Positions 1-5,636 of a stretch of DNA of 6,053 nt are shown piece after piece. Made by a program: the position numbers and the translations under genes. Position 1 is the stretch's first letter. Each line of letters begins with the position of its first letter. A model generated the notes under the pieces. It was not told the DNA's origin and ran no database searches. It was given only the letters and a program-made list of their open reading frames with translations. Origin of the DNA: an uncultured Planctomycetota bacterium (lineage in GTDB: Bacteria > Planctomycetota > UBA1135 > GCA-002686595); contig CAIKQM010000699.1 in the NCBI GenBank assembly GCA_903829565.1, positions 1 to 6,053 of the forward strand, in the 5' to 3' direction.

Positions 1-125
1 AGGCCTGCCCCAGGCCGAGGCTTGGTCGGCTCCGAAGCGTCCATCCGGCTCTAAGTCGCTATCCACCAATCTAAATAAACTAAGTCGCAATTAGGCCGTG
101 CACACTGATCTGGGCCAGTATCACG
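1..125. other. Non-coding stretch at left edge, downstream of miaA
   Basis: No gene is recognised here. Short open tails cross the edge in all three plus frames (for example one ending at the TAA at 52-54, another at the TAG at 92-94), but none resembles a known protein end. Visible structure: a perfect 6-bp hairpin at 2-16 (GGCCTG, loop CCC, CAGGCC); a second 5-bp hairpin at 14-30 (GCCGA/TCGGC) that shares bases 14-16 with the first, so only one can form at a time; and an AT-richer patch around 60-92 flanked by two copies of CTAAGTCGC. No T-tract follows either hairpin, so neither is a convincing intrinsic terminator for miaA or for a gene to the left. Confidence 0.5.
51..88. repeat. 9-bp direct repeat CTAAGTCGC, two copies
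   Basis: Identical copies of CTAAGTCGC lie at 51-59 and 80-88, 29 bp from start to start, around the AT-rich patch containing ATCTAAATAAAC. This is directly visible. Function is unknown. It could be a pair of binding sites for a regulator of a gene outside the window, or chance. Confidence 0.4.
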
Positions 126-1070
126 TTAGCCCTCTCCCAGTGCGGCCCCCGCCTCCTCCACATACCCCCCATCCCCCACCCCCCGCGGCCTCATACACAC
201 CGCCGGGAACTTCCTCCACCACGTCCTCTGCCGCCGCGCAAACTGCCTCGTCGCCAACACAATCGCCTCCACCGCCTGCGTCCGCGACACCTCGCCACGT
301 GCGCAAGCCGCCGCCTCCGCATACCCAAGCGCCATCCCAGCCGTAGGCCCAAGCAACCCGCGCACCTGCAAGTCGAGGGCCTCGCTCGGCCAACCGGCGT
401 CGAACATAGCTTCGCTACGGGCGCGGATGCGGGGCTCGAGTTCGTCCAAGGGCAAGTCCAGCCACAGGAGGCGCGCCGGCCGCGCGGGTTGGCTCCATTC
501 GGTCTTGAGAGCACTCGGCGCGTGGCCGGTGAGGGCGTGGATCTCCAGCGCGCGCACGAGGCGCATGTGGTCGTTGGGGTGGATGCGCAACGCGCTGGGG
601 GGATCGAGACGCAGCAGTTCGCCATGCAGGCGCGCAGAGCCTTCGGCCTCCAGGCGGGCGCGCAGCGCGGCGCGGATGGCGGGGTCGCTGGGCAGGCCAT
701 CGGAGATACCGCTCAACAGCACCTTCAAGTACAAGCCCGTACCACCCACAAACAGCGGCCGCGCGCCACGCGTCGCCATCTCGGCCAGCACGACTTGGAG
801 GTCGCCCAAGAAGCGCGCCACATCGTACGACTCGCGCGGGTCGACGAGGTCCAGCATGTGGTGGCGCACCGCGGCGCGTTCGGCAGCCGAGGGTTTGGCC
901 GTGCCCACATCCATGCCGCGGTAGACCTGCATGGAGTCGAGCGACACCAACTCGTAGCCGTACCGCAGCGCCAAAGCCAAGGCGAGCGCGCTCTTGCCTA
1001 CAGCTGTGGCCCCGATCACGGCGCGCAGTTCATGCCCCTGCAGTGGGTCGGCTTTGGCGAACGAGGACAC
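126..1070 (-). CDS. miaA: tRNA dimethylallyltransferase (MiaA)
   Basis: MiaA transfers a dimethylallyl group from dimethylallyl diphosphate to N6 of A37 in cytosolic tRNAs that read UNN codons, which steadies codon-anticodon pairing. From the GTG at 1070 the product is 314 aa, normal for the family. Seen in order: Walker A loop GATAVGKS (about 20-27), DSMQVYRGMDVGTAKP (45-60), HHMLDLVDP (70-78), the GGTGLYLK substrate-site motif (109-116), RLVRALEI (170-177) and the C-terminal RQFARRQRTWWRKF (275-288). There is no ATG between the Walker A codons and the one at 1310, which would add 80 low-complexity residues antisense to the next gene. GTG at 1070 is therefore the best start, although no strong ribosome binding site precedes it; GTG at 1019 is too close to the P-loop. 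The last 22 or so residues after the family's usual end are Gly-rich and encoded by G runs. Identity is very secure, the start less so. Confidence 0.93.
   Translation of the reverse strand: MSSFAKADPLQGHELRAVIGATAVGKSALALALALRYGYELVSLDSMQVYRGMDVGTAKPSAAERAAVRHHMLDLVDPRESYDVARFLGDLQVVLAEMATRGARPLFVGGTGLYLKVLLSGISDGLPSDPAIRAALRARLEAEGSARLHGELLRLDPPSALRIHPNDHMRLVRALEIHALTGHAPSALKTEWSQPARPARLLWLDLPLDELEPRIRARSEAMFDAGWPSEALDLQVRGLLGPTAGMALGYAEAAACARGEVSRTQAVEAIVLATRQFARRQRTWWRKFPAVCMRPRGVGDGGYVEEAGAALGEG
146..184 (-). other. Putative G-quadruplex in the 3' end of miaA
   Basis: On the minus (coding) strand, runs of 6, 5, 6 and 5 G occur at 184-179, 177-173, 170-165 and 150-146. The loops are 1, 2 and 14 nt, and the long loop itself holds GGAGGAGG. 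This meets the usual pattern for a G-quadruplex apart from one long loop, and it would be present in both the coding DNA strand and the miaA mRNA. Whether it folds, and whether it affects transcript ends or replication, is inference. The same bases encode the Gly-rich tail of MiaA. Confidence 0.5.
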
Positions 1071-1101
1071 GCGCTCACAGGGTAAAGTGTCCTGCGTCGC
1101 T
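1071..1101. promoter_or_regulatory. 31-nt divergent gap between miaA and the secreted-protein gene
   Basis: If the GTG start of miaA (1070) and the ATG at 1102 are right, only 31 nt separate two divergent genes, too few for two separate non-overlapping promoters. Each promoter would have to lie partly inside the other gene's 5' coding part, or miaA would depend on transcription from further away. I see no convincing -35/-10 pair in either direction; TAAAGT at 1083-1088 is the only -10-like word and has no well-spaced partner. Neither start has a clear Shine-Dalgarno sequence. Confidence 0.35.
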
Positions 1102-2073
1102 ATGCACCTGTCCCTACTCTTCCATGTGCTCGCTCTCGCAGGGATCCAGCAAGATGCGCCGCCCCCGCCGGTCGCACCTACGCTGACAGCACCTGCGCCG
1201 AACTGGACGGATGTCGATGGCGCAGCGCTCGCCAAGGGCACGCTGCCGGCCTCGACTACAGCCGAGGCGCGCCAAGCGTTCGAGCTGGTGCGGCTTGCGC
1301 CGCGCATCAAGCTTGCCGAGCCTTACCCGCTGACAGGCTTCGATCTGCGTGTGGACCTGCGCTATCGCGGCGCGGATGGACAACGCAACGACTTGCCCGA
1401 AGCCCAATGGCAGTGGCTCGCTCCGGATTGCATGCGCTTATCGACGGGACGCAAGCGCGAGTTGGTGCGCGGCCCTAAGGGTGATTGGCTCATTGATGCG
1501 ACGCGCGAACCGGTGGAGACCTTGGAGTTGGGTGTCGCGCGCGAACACCGCCAAGACAAGCGCGCCTTGGATGAGGGCGTGGCGCTCGCTCGCACCGTGC
1601 AAACCTTGTTCGATCTCTCGCAACTGCGTGTACGCCGCTTTGAGCTGGCACAAGCACCGAGCTGCCCTAATGAAGCCTTGAGCACGCGCGCTCGCGAGCT
1701 CGCTTGGGCTGTGGTCGAGACGCCGGATCTGCAGGCGCCTGCAGCCGAGGGTCGCGCGGTGCCGACGATGGTGCGTGCGCTGTTGGGCTGGGACAAGACC
1801 ACGGGCCTAGTCGAACAAGCACAACTGGCGGAACTCAAGCCGGCTCAAGGGACCGATGCACCTGTGCAGGGACCTGTCATGGCGCATCTGTCGCTGCGCG
1901 ACCATCGCCTTGTCGACGGCCTCTTGGTTCCGCATCAGTTTGCGCTCTTCAGCACGAATGCAGAGGGCAAGCTGCGCGGCGAAGCGGCGATCGACGGCTA
2001 CTTGCGTTCGGCGACACTCAAGCCGCAATTGGCGCGCGAGAGCTTCGCACCGCCGGTTGTCAAAAAGGACTGA
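1102..2073 (+). CDS. Exported protein of unknown function
   Basis: I do not recognise a named family. The 323-aa product starts with a short hydrophobic stretch (about 2-13, with ALAG at 11-14) that looks like a signal peptide, followed by a Pro-rich linker (20-33, PPPP and PAP). It is therefore probably exported to the periplasm or cell surface. The rest is soluble, with charged and aromatic segments such as FDLRVDLRYRG (80-90), a QWQWLAPDCMRL patch (102-113), and RLVDGLLVPHQFALF near the C-terminus (269-283). That last pattern, a 'DGl.vP' turn between strands, loosely recalls LolA-like lipoprotein-handling folds, but this is a weak impression. There are two cysteines (110, 188). The ATG at 1102 is chosen over an upstream TTG at 994 because it puts the hydrophobic segment at the N-terminus and avoids overlap with miaA. 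The gene is antisense-oriented to both neighbours and ends 9 nt from the mutL stop. Confidence 0.8.
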   Translation: MHLSLLFHVLALAGIQQDAPPPPVAPTLTAPAPNWTDVDGAALAKGTLPASTTAEARQAFELVRLAPRIKLAEPYPLTGFDLRVDLRYRGADGQRNDLPEAQWQWLAPDCMRLSTGRKRELVRGPKGDWLIDATREPVETLELGVAREHRQDKRALDEGVALARTVQTLFDLSQLRVRRFELAQAPSCPNEALSTRARELAWAVVETPDLQAPAAEGRAVPTMVRALLGWDKTTGLVEQAQLAELKPAQGTDAPVQGPVMAHLSLRDHRLVDGLLVPHQFALFSTNAEGKLRGEAAIDGYLRSATLKPQLARESFAPPVVKKD

Positions 2074-2082
2074 CGCCCCTCT

Positions 2083-3867
2083 TCAGCGGCGCTGGAACGC
2101 ACGTTCCAGATCAGCGATGGCAAAGCGCACGCGCGTCGGGCGACCATGTACGCAAGTCTGATCCGACAAGAGGTCCCGCCCGCGACGCAGCAGTGTTTGC
2201 ATCTCGTCTTGTGTCAGTTCATCACCGGACATCACCGACGAGCGACAGGCTGCGCGCTGCAAGGCGGCCTCCAACAGGCGCTCGGTGTCGATCCCGCGTT
2301 CCTCTTCCAGCAGCGCGATCAAGTCCTTGACCAGCGCGCTGGTGCGCGGCTTCGCCAAACGGGCCGGCAACGAGTGCACCGCGATTGTGGCATCACCCAG
2401 AGCCGAAAGCTCGATCCCCACTTGCAGCAAGTCTTCGGCGCGCCCCACGAGCAACTGACACTCATGACGCGCGACCTCCACAACATCCGGCACTAGCAAA
2501 CGCTGCGATTCCAACCCGCCCGCGCGCAGACGGGCCAACAGGTCCTCGTACTGGATGCGCTCATGCAGCGCATGCTGGTCGATGACCTCAAAGCCGTTCT
2601 CAATCTCGCGCACCAAGTACGTGCGTGCAACTTGCAACAAGGGACTCAGCGGCGTGACCACGCCCCGCGCGGTAACAGCAGGCGGTAGCGGCTGCGGCAT
2701 CGGGCGCGGCACAGTCAGCTGCGCAACCTCAAACGGCACACCAGGCGTTTCACGCACCTCCAACAGCAAGGGAGCTGTGCGTTCCTCGCGTCGCAGAGAC
2801 GCATTCACCATGCCTGCGGCAGGTGTGGCAATGTCACAGCGCGCCACGGCCGTGCGCACATGATGCACAATGAAACCGAACAGGCGCTTCTCGTCGCGGA
2901 AGCGCACCTCGGTCTTGGCCGGATGCACATTCACATCCACGAGGGATGGATCCATGGATAAGTGCAAGAAGGCCACCGGTTGGCGGCTGTCGAACAGGAA
3001 GCCGCGATAGCCATCCTTCAAGGCGCGCACCAACACCTTGTCGCGCACTGTGCGTCCGTTCAAGAACCACATCTGGCGTCCCGTGTCCCCGCGTGCATAG
3101 CGCGGCGGGGCCACAAAGCCTGTCAAGGACACCGGACCGTCGTGGGCTTGCACCTCGACCAAGGCATCCGCGAGCTCGGCACCGAAGGCACGTCGCACAC
3201 GGCTACGCAAATCCATGGCAGCTTCTACATCGAACACGCGCTTGCCATCGTGCAGCAACGTGAAGGCCACGCCTTCGTGAGCCAAAGCAATGCGCTGCAC
3301 CAAGTCCAAACAACGCCCCAGTTCGGTCGCGGTGGACTTCAAGAACTTGCGCCGCGCAGGGACATTGAAGAACAAGTCGCGCACCTCGACCAGCGTGCCA
3401 CGCGCACCAGCAGCGGGCGCGACCGGCGAGACGGAACCACCTTCGCAGCGCACCTCGAATGCACTCGTTTGCGCGGTGCCCTCCGTCTCCGCTTGACGCG
3501 ACACGATGCGACAGCGAGCCACGGAACCGATGCTGGCCAAGGCTTCGCCGCGAAAACCGAGACTGGCGACATGCTCAAGGTCTGAGGGCTCGCGCAGCTT
3601 GCTCGTAGCATGACTGGCGAAGGCCAGCTCGAGATCCATCGGCGGCATGCCGCCCCCATCGTCGGTGATGCGCACCAAGCGCACGCCACCCTCCTCCAAC
3701 TCGATGCGCACACTGCGCGCACCAGCATCGAGTGCATTCTCCACCAACTCCTTGACGACGGAGGCGGGACGCTCGACCACCTCGCCCGCAGCGATTTGGT
3801 CGACGACTAGCGCGTCAAGGACGCGGATCTTGCCGGCTGCTTGGCCGTCTGCGGAGGTGCTATCCAC
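2083..3867 (-). CDS. mutL: DNA mismatch repair protein MutL, endonuclease type
   Basis: MutL is recruited by mismatch-bound MutS and, in bacteria without MutH, nicks the new strand. The 594-aa product has the N-terminal GHKL ATPase (QIAAGEVVERPASVVKELVEN at 24-44 with catalytic Glu40 and Asn44; DDGGGM 69-74; HATSKL 86-91; GFRGEAL 104-110; NVHPAKTEVRF 313-323), a variable linker (about 345-405) and the C-terminal dimerisation/nuclease domain. That domain shows QRLLVP (455-460), matching the QxLLxP sliding-clamp motif, and DQHALHERIQYE (430-441), matching the endonuclease metal-site motif DQHA(X)2E(X)4E, followed by ACRS (540-543) and CVHGRP (572-577), where the usual CPHGRP has Val for Pro. 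The start is GTG at 3867; an in-frame stop 33 nt upstream (which is the cheR stop) and no nearby ATG support it, but its ribosome binding site is weak. It follows the che genes on the same strand and is probably cotranscribed with them. Confidence 0.96.
   Translation of the reverse strand: MDSTSADGQAAGKIRVLDALVVDQIAAGEVVERPASVVKELVENALDAGARSVRIELEEGGVRLVRITDDGGGMPPMDLELAFASHATSKLREPSDLEHVASLGFRGEALASIGSVARCRIVSRQAETEGTAQTSAFEVRCEGGSVSPVAPAAGARGTLVEVRDLFFNVPARRKFLKSTATELGRCLDLVQRIALAHEGVAFTLLHDGKRVFDVEAAMDLRSRVRRAFGAELADALVEVQAHDGPVSLTGFVAPPRYARGDTGRQMWFLNGRTVRDKVLVRALKDGYRGFLFDSRQPVAFLHLSMDPSLVDVNVHPAKTEVRFRDEKRLFGFIVHHVRTAVARCDIATPAAGMVNASLRREERTAPLLLEVRETPGVPFEVAQLTVPRPMPQPLPPAVTARGVVTPLSPLLQVARTYLVREIENGFEVIDQHALHERIQYEDLLARLRAGGLESQRLLVPDVVEVARHECQLLVGRAEDLLQVGIELSALGDATIAVHSLPARLAKPRTSALVKDLIALLEEERGIDTERLLEAALQRAACRSSVMSGDELTQDEMQTLLRRGRDLLSDQTCVHGRPTRVRFAIADLERAFQRR
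2092..2109. terminator. Possible convergent terminator hairpin at the end of mutL
   Basis: CTGGAACGCACGTTCCAG is a near-perfect 18-bp palindrome (only the central CA is unpaired) lying inside the last codons of mutL and 18 nt beyond the stop of the plus-strand gene. An RNA hairpin can form in either direction. In the mutL direction a run of five T (plus strand AAAAA at 2062-2066) lies about 25 nt further on, too far for a textbook intrinsic terminator; in the other direction there is no T-run. It may be an RNA 3'-end stabiliser, a weak bidirectional terminator, or incidental to the coding sequence. Confidence 0.35.
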
Positions 3868-3900
3868 CGCACGATGGTACCAAGTGCCAGGCCTACACGA

Positions 3901-4722
3901 TCAAGGCACCGGGCGGTAGACGCTGGTCTTATCCAACTGGACACGCGTCCACTTGTCATCCACGTTGAGCGTGCTCTCCGAGCCGCCGAGGAAGAACCAA
4001 CCATCCGGTCGCATCTGCTTGCGCACACGACGCAGGATGTCACGCTTCGTCTCCAGCGAGAAGTAGATCAGGACGTTCCGCATGAACACGATGTCCATCT
4101 GTGGCCACGCGGGGAAGGGTCGCGCCAAGTTGACCTCTACAAACTCGATCATCGAGCGCACGTGTGGCTTCAACTGCCACTCGGCGCCAGCTTTGTCGAA
4201 GTACTTGACCAAGTACTTGGCTGGCAAGCCGCGGTTGACTTCCAACTGCGAGTAGCGCCCCTCGCGGCAGCGCGCCAACATCGCTGGCGCAATGTCACTG
4301 GCCACGAAACGCAGCTTCCACTGCTGCAGTTGCGGGAAGTGCTCCAACAGAGTCATGGCCACTGTGTAGGGCTCTTGACCGCTGCTCGCGGCCGCACACC
4401 ACAAGTTCAAACTGCGCTCATTGGCGCGTGCGCGCATCAACTCGGGGATGATGGTGGTGCGCAGCGCTTCAAACGGATGCATGTCGCGAAAGAACGAGGT
4501 CTCGTTCGTCGTCATCGCCTCAACGACCCGACCGACCAAGGGCGAGCGCGGATCATCATGCACACGACGCAACAGTTCCGCGACCGAGGCACAACCGGCT
4601 GTGCGAGCCACCGGTGTGAGGCGCGATTCCGCCAGGTACTCCTTGCCGGTATCGAGCACGATGGCAGCGTGCTTCGAGACGAGTCCTTGAAGGATGGCGA
4701 ACTCACTGCTGTCGATGGGCAT
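3901..4722 (-). CDS. cheR: Chemoreceptor glutamate methyltransferase (CheR)
   Basis: CheR uses S-adenosylmethionine to methylate glutamates on the cytoplasmic part of chemoreceptors, giving adaptation opposite to CheB. The 273-aa product has the usual length and both domains: an N-terminal helical part ending in MTTNETSFFRD (70-80), then the SAM-binding Rossmann part with LWCAAASSGQEPYTVAM (107-123), ASDI (141-144), FMRNVLIYF (213-221) and GGSES (246-250). No TPR or other C-terminal extension is fused. The ATG at 4722 is chosen: the frame stays open to a TTG at 4809, but those 29 extra residues overlap cheY and do not look like CheR. The Shine-Dalgarno region is poor; a 10-bp direct repeat lies just upstream. 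It sits 67 nt after cheY and 33 nt before mutL in the same direction, so it probably belongs to the che transcription unit. Confidence 0.95.
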   Translation of the reverse strand: MPIDSSEFAILQGLVSKHAAIVLDTGKEYLAESRLTPVARTAGCASVAELLRRVHDDPRSPLVGRVVEAMTTNETSFFRDMHPFEALRTTIIPELMRARANERSLNLWCAAASSGQEPYTVAMTLLEHFPQLQQWKLRFVASDIAPAMLARCREGRYSQLEVNRGLPAKYLVKYFDKAGAEWQLKPHVRSMIEFVEVNLARPFPAWPQMDIVFMRNVLIYFSLETKRDILRRVRKQMRPDGWFFLGGSESTLNVDDKWTRVQLDKTSVYRPVP

Positions 4723-4724
4723 AA

Positions 4725-4747
4725 GGGGCTCGTGTACGGGGCTCGTG
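4725..4747 (-). repeat. 10-bp direct repeat directly before the cheR start
   Basis: On the plus strand GGGGCTCGTG occurs at 4725-4734 and again at 4738-4747, a 13-bp period with a TAC spacer. On the coding strand this is CACGAGCCCC twice, the second copy ending 2 nt before the cheR ATG, exactly where a ribosome binding site should be. The repeat is plain in the sequence. A role as a regulator site or in translational control of cheR is inference. Confidence 0.45.
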
Positions 4748-4770
4748 GTGGCGGAGATCGTTAGGAATGG

Positions 4771-4791
4771 GAACGCGCACGCAGCGCGCTC
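4771..4791 (-). other. Hairpin at the cheY stop, in the cheY-cheR gap
   Basis: On the minus strand GAGCGCGC (4791-4784), loop TGCGT, GCGCGTTC (4778-4771) can form an 8-bp stem with one G-T pair, beginning inside the cheY stop codon. No T-tract follows, so it is not an ordinary intrinsic terminator. It could protect the upstream mRNA end or partly reduce read-through into cheR and mutL. The structure is predicted by eye only. Confidence 0.4.
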
Positions 4792-5191
4792 AGGCGCCAC
4801 TACCGGCAATGTTGAGCTTGTCGAGAATCACATCGCGCGTGAAGGGCTTCATGACGAACTCATCTGCACCGGCCTCCAGCGCACGACGTACATAGTCCAT
4901 GTCTGTCTCGGTGGTGACCATCACCAAGCATGTGCCTGCATGCTCCGGCTTGGTACGCAGTGCTTCGACAAACTGCAGGCCGTTCATCACGGGCATGTTC
5001 CAATCGACAGTGGCGAGATCCACGCCGCCCAACTCGTCGATCTTGGCAAGTGCTTGCTGGCCGTCTTCGGCCTCATGTACCTCGAACGAAAGGTCCGCGA
5101 GGATCTGACGGATGATCGAGCGCACAGCGCGCGAGTCATCAATGACCAGCGCACGCGGACGCCGCGTCGTGCCTTGCTCCGGTAGGTTCAT
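4790..5191 (-). CDS. cheY: Single-domain chemotaxis response regulator (CheY)
   Basis: This is a stand-alone receiver domain of 133 aa that accepts a phosphoryl group from CheA and, in the classical system, then binds the flagellar switch. The acidic pair is Asp18-Asp19 (VIDDS), the phospho-acceptor is Asp63 in VDWNMPVMNG, the switch Thr is Thr93 in MVTTE, an aromatic switch residue is Phe112, and the conserved Lys is Lys115 in FVMKPF. There is no output domain. The start ATG at 5191 overlaps the cheW stop as ATGA, with GGAG 9 nt upstream, so translation of the two is probably coupled. Because the host and the rest of the cluster are unknown, a role in a non-flagellar output remains possible, but the gene order next to cheA, cheW and cheR makes CheY the natural call. 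Confidence 0.93.
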   Translation of the reverse strand: MNLPEQGTTRRPRALVIDDSRAVRSIIRQILADLSFEVHEAEDGQQALAKIDELGGVDLATVDWNMPVMNGLQFVEALRTKPEHAGTCLVMVTTETDMDYVRRALEAGADEFVMKPFTRDVILDKLNIAGSGA

Positions 5192-5634
5192 GCTGCATCA
5201 CTCCGCACGTCGCACAAGAGAGCCTTGTCAGCGTCCAAGACGAGCAAGAGTCCCTTCTCCAACTTGTAGACACCGGAGATGAGTTCGCGGGCCACTCCTT
5301 TGAGCGTGCGCGGCGCGGGCTCCCAATCCTCATCGGACACCTCCAGCACATCACCAATGTCATCCACAAGCAGGCTGACGGCGCCATCATCACGGCGCAG
5401 CACCACGTTCATGGGCAACTGGTCCTCCGCTCGCTCGGGCAAGCCCAAACGTCGGCGCATGTCGATGGCTGTCACGATCTGTCCGCGTAAGTTGATCAAC
5501 CCGCGCACATCTTGTGAGGCCAGAGGCACACGCGTCATCTCTTGATAGCGGATGACTTCCTGGATGCGTTGCACCGGCACACCGAGGAACAGGTCCCCGA
5601 TCGTGAAGGTGCAGAATTGCTCGATAACGCTCAT
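5188..5634 (-). CDS. cheW: Chemotaxis coupling protein (CheW)
   Basis: CheW is the cytoplasmic adaptor that links chemoreceptor tips to the kinase CheA. The 148-aa product is one CheW domain: the opening FCTFTIGDLFLGVPVQRIQEV (about 7-27), the central INLRGQIVTAIDMR (47-60) with the typical NLRG turn, the LLVDDIGDVLEV strand-turn (88-99), and GVYKLEKGLLLVLDADKAL (121-139) near the end. Length is usual and there is no receiver or other fusion. The ATG at 5634 has a strong ribosome binding site (GAGGAG, 9 nt upstream, within the cheA end). The gene starts 2 nt after the cheA stop and its own stop overlaps the cheY start, so cheA, cheW and cheY are almost certainly one operon. Confidence 0.95.
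   Translation of the reverse strand: MSVIEQFCTFTIGDLFLGVPVQRIQEVIRYQEMTRVPLASQDVRGLINLRGQIVTAIDMRRRLGLPERAEDQLPMNVVLRRDDGAVSLLVDDIGDVLEVSDEDWEPAPRTLKGVARELISGVYKLEKGLLLVLDADKALLCDVRSDAA
5201..5204 (-). promoter_or_regulatory. Ribosome binding site of cheY
   Basis: GGAG on the minus strand, 9 nt before the cheY ATG and inside the end of cheW. It supports the chosen start and the ATGA overlap. Confidence 0.55.
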
Positions 5635-5636
5635 GA

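Noticed and set aside
98..346. Plus-strand Pro-rich open frame of 82 codons
   Set aside because: It is the antisense reading of the G runs and Gly codons at the miaA 3' end and starts at a GTG with no support.
427..1085. Two plus-strand open frames inside miaA (427-924 and 489-1085)
   Set aside because: Both are antisense to well-conserved MiaA motifs and read as Arg/Ala/Ser-rich shadow translation.
126..1310. Full-length 394-codon version of miaA
   Set aside because: The extra 80 N-terminal residues are low complexity, precede the normal MiaA start and overlap the coding part of the opposite gene.
1362..1838. Minus-strand open frame of 158 codons opposite the secreted-protein gene
   Set aside because: Ser/Arg-rich shadow composition with no motif; the plus-strand frame has a signal peptide and better protein-like composition.
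2946..3585. Plus-strand open frames opposite the MutL ATPase domain
   Set aside because: They are antisense to highly conserved MutL sequence and resemble no protein.
3841..4764. Plus-strand open frame of 307 codons opposite cheR
   Set aside because: It is antisense to a certain gene, matches no known protein, and long antisense open frames are common in GC-rich DNA.
4723..4809. Extension of CheR to a TTG at 4809
   Set aside because: It would overlap the end of cheY, and the added residues do not look like CheR; the ATG at 4722 gives the usual length.
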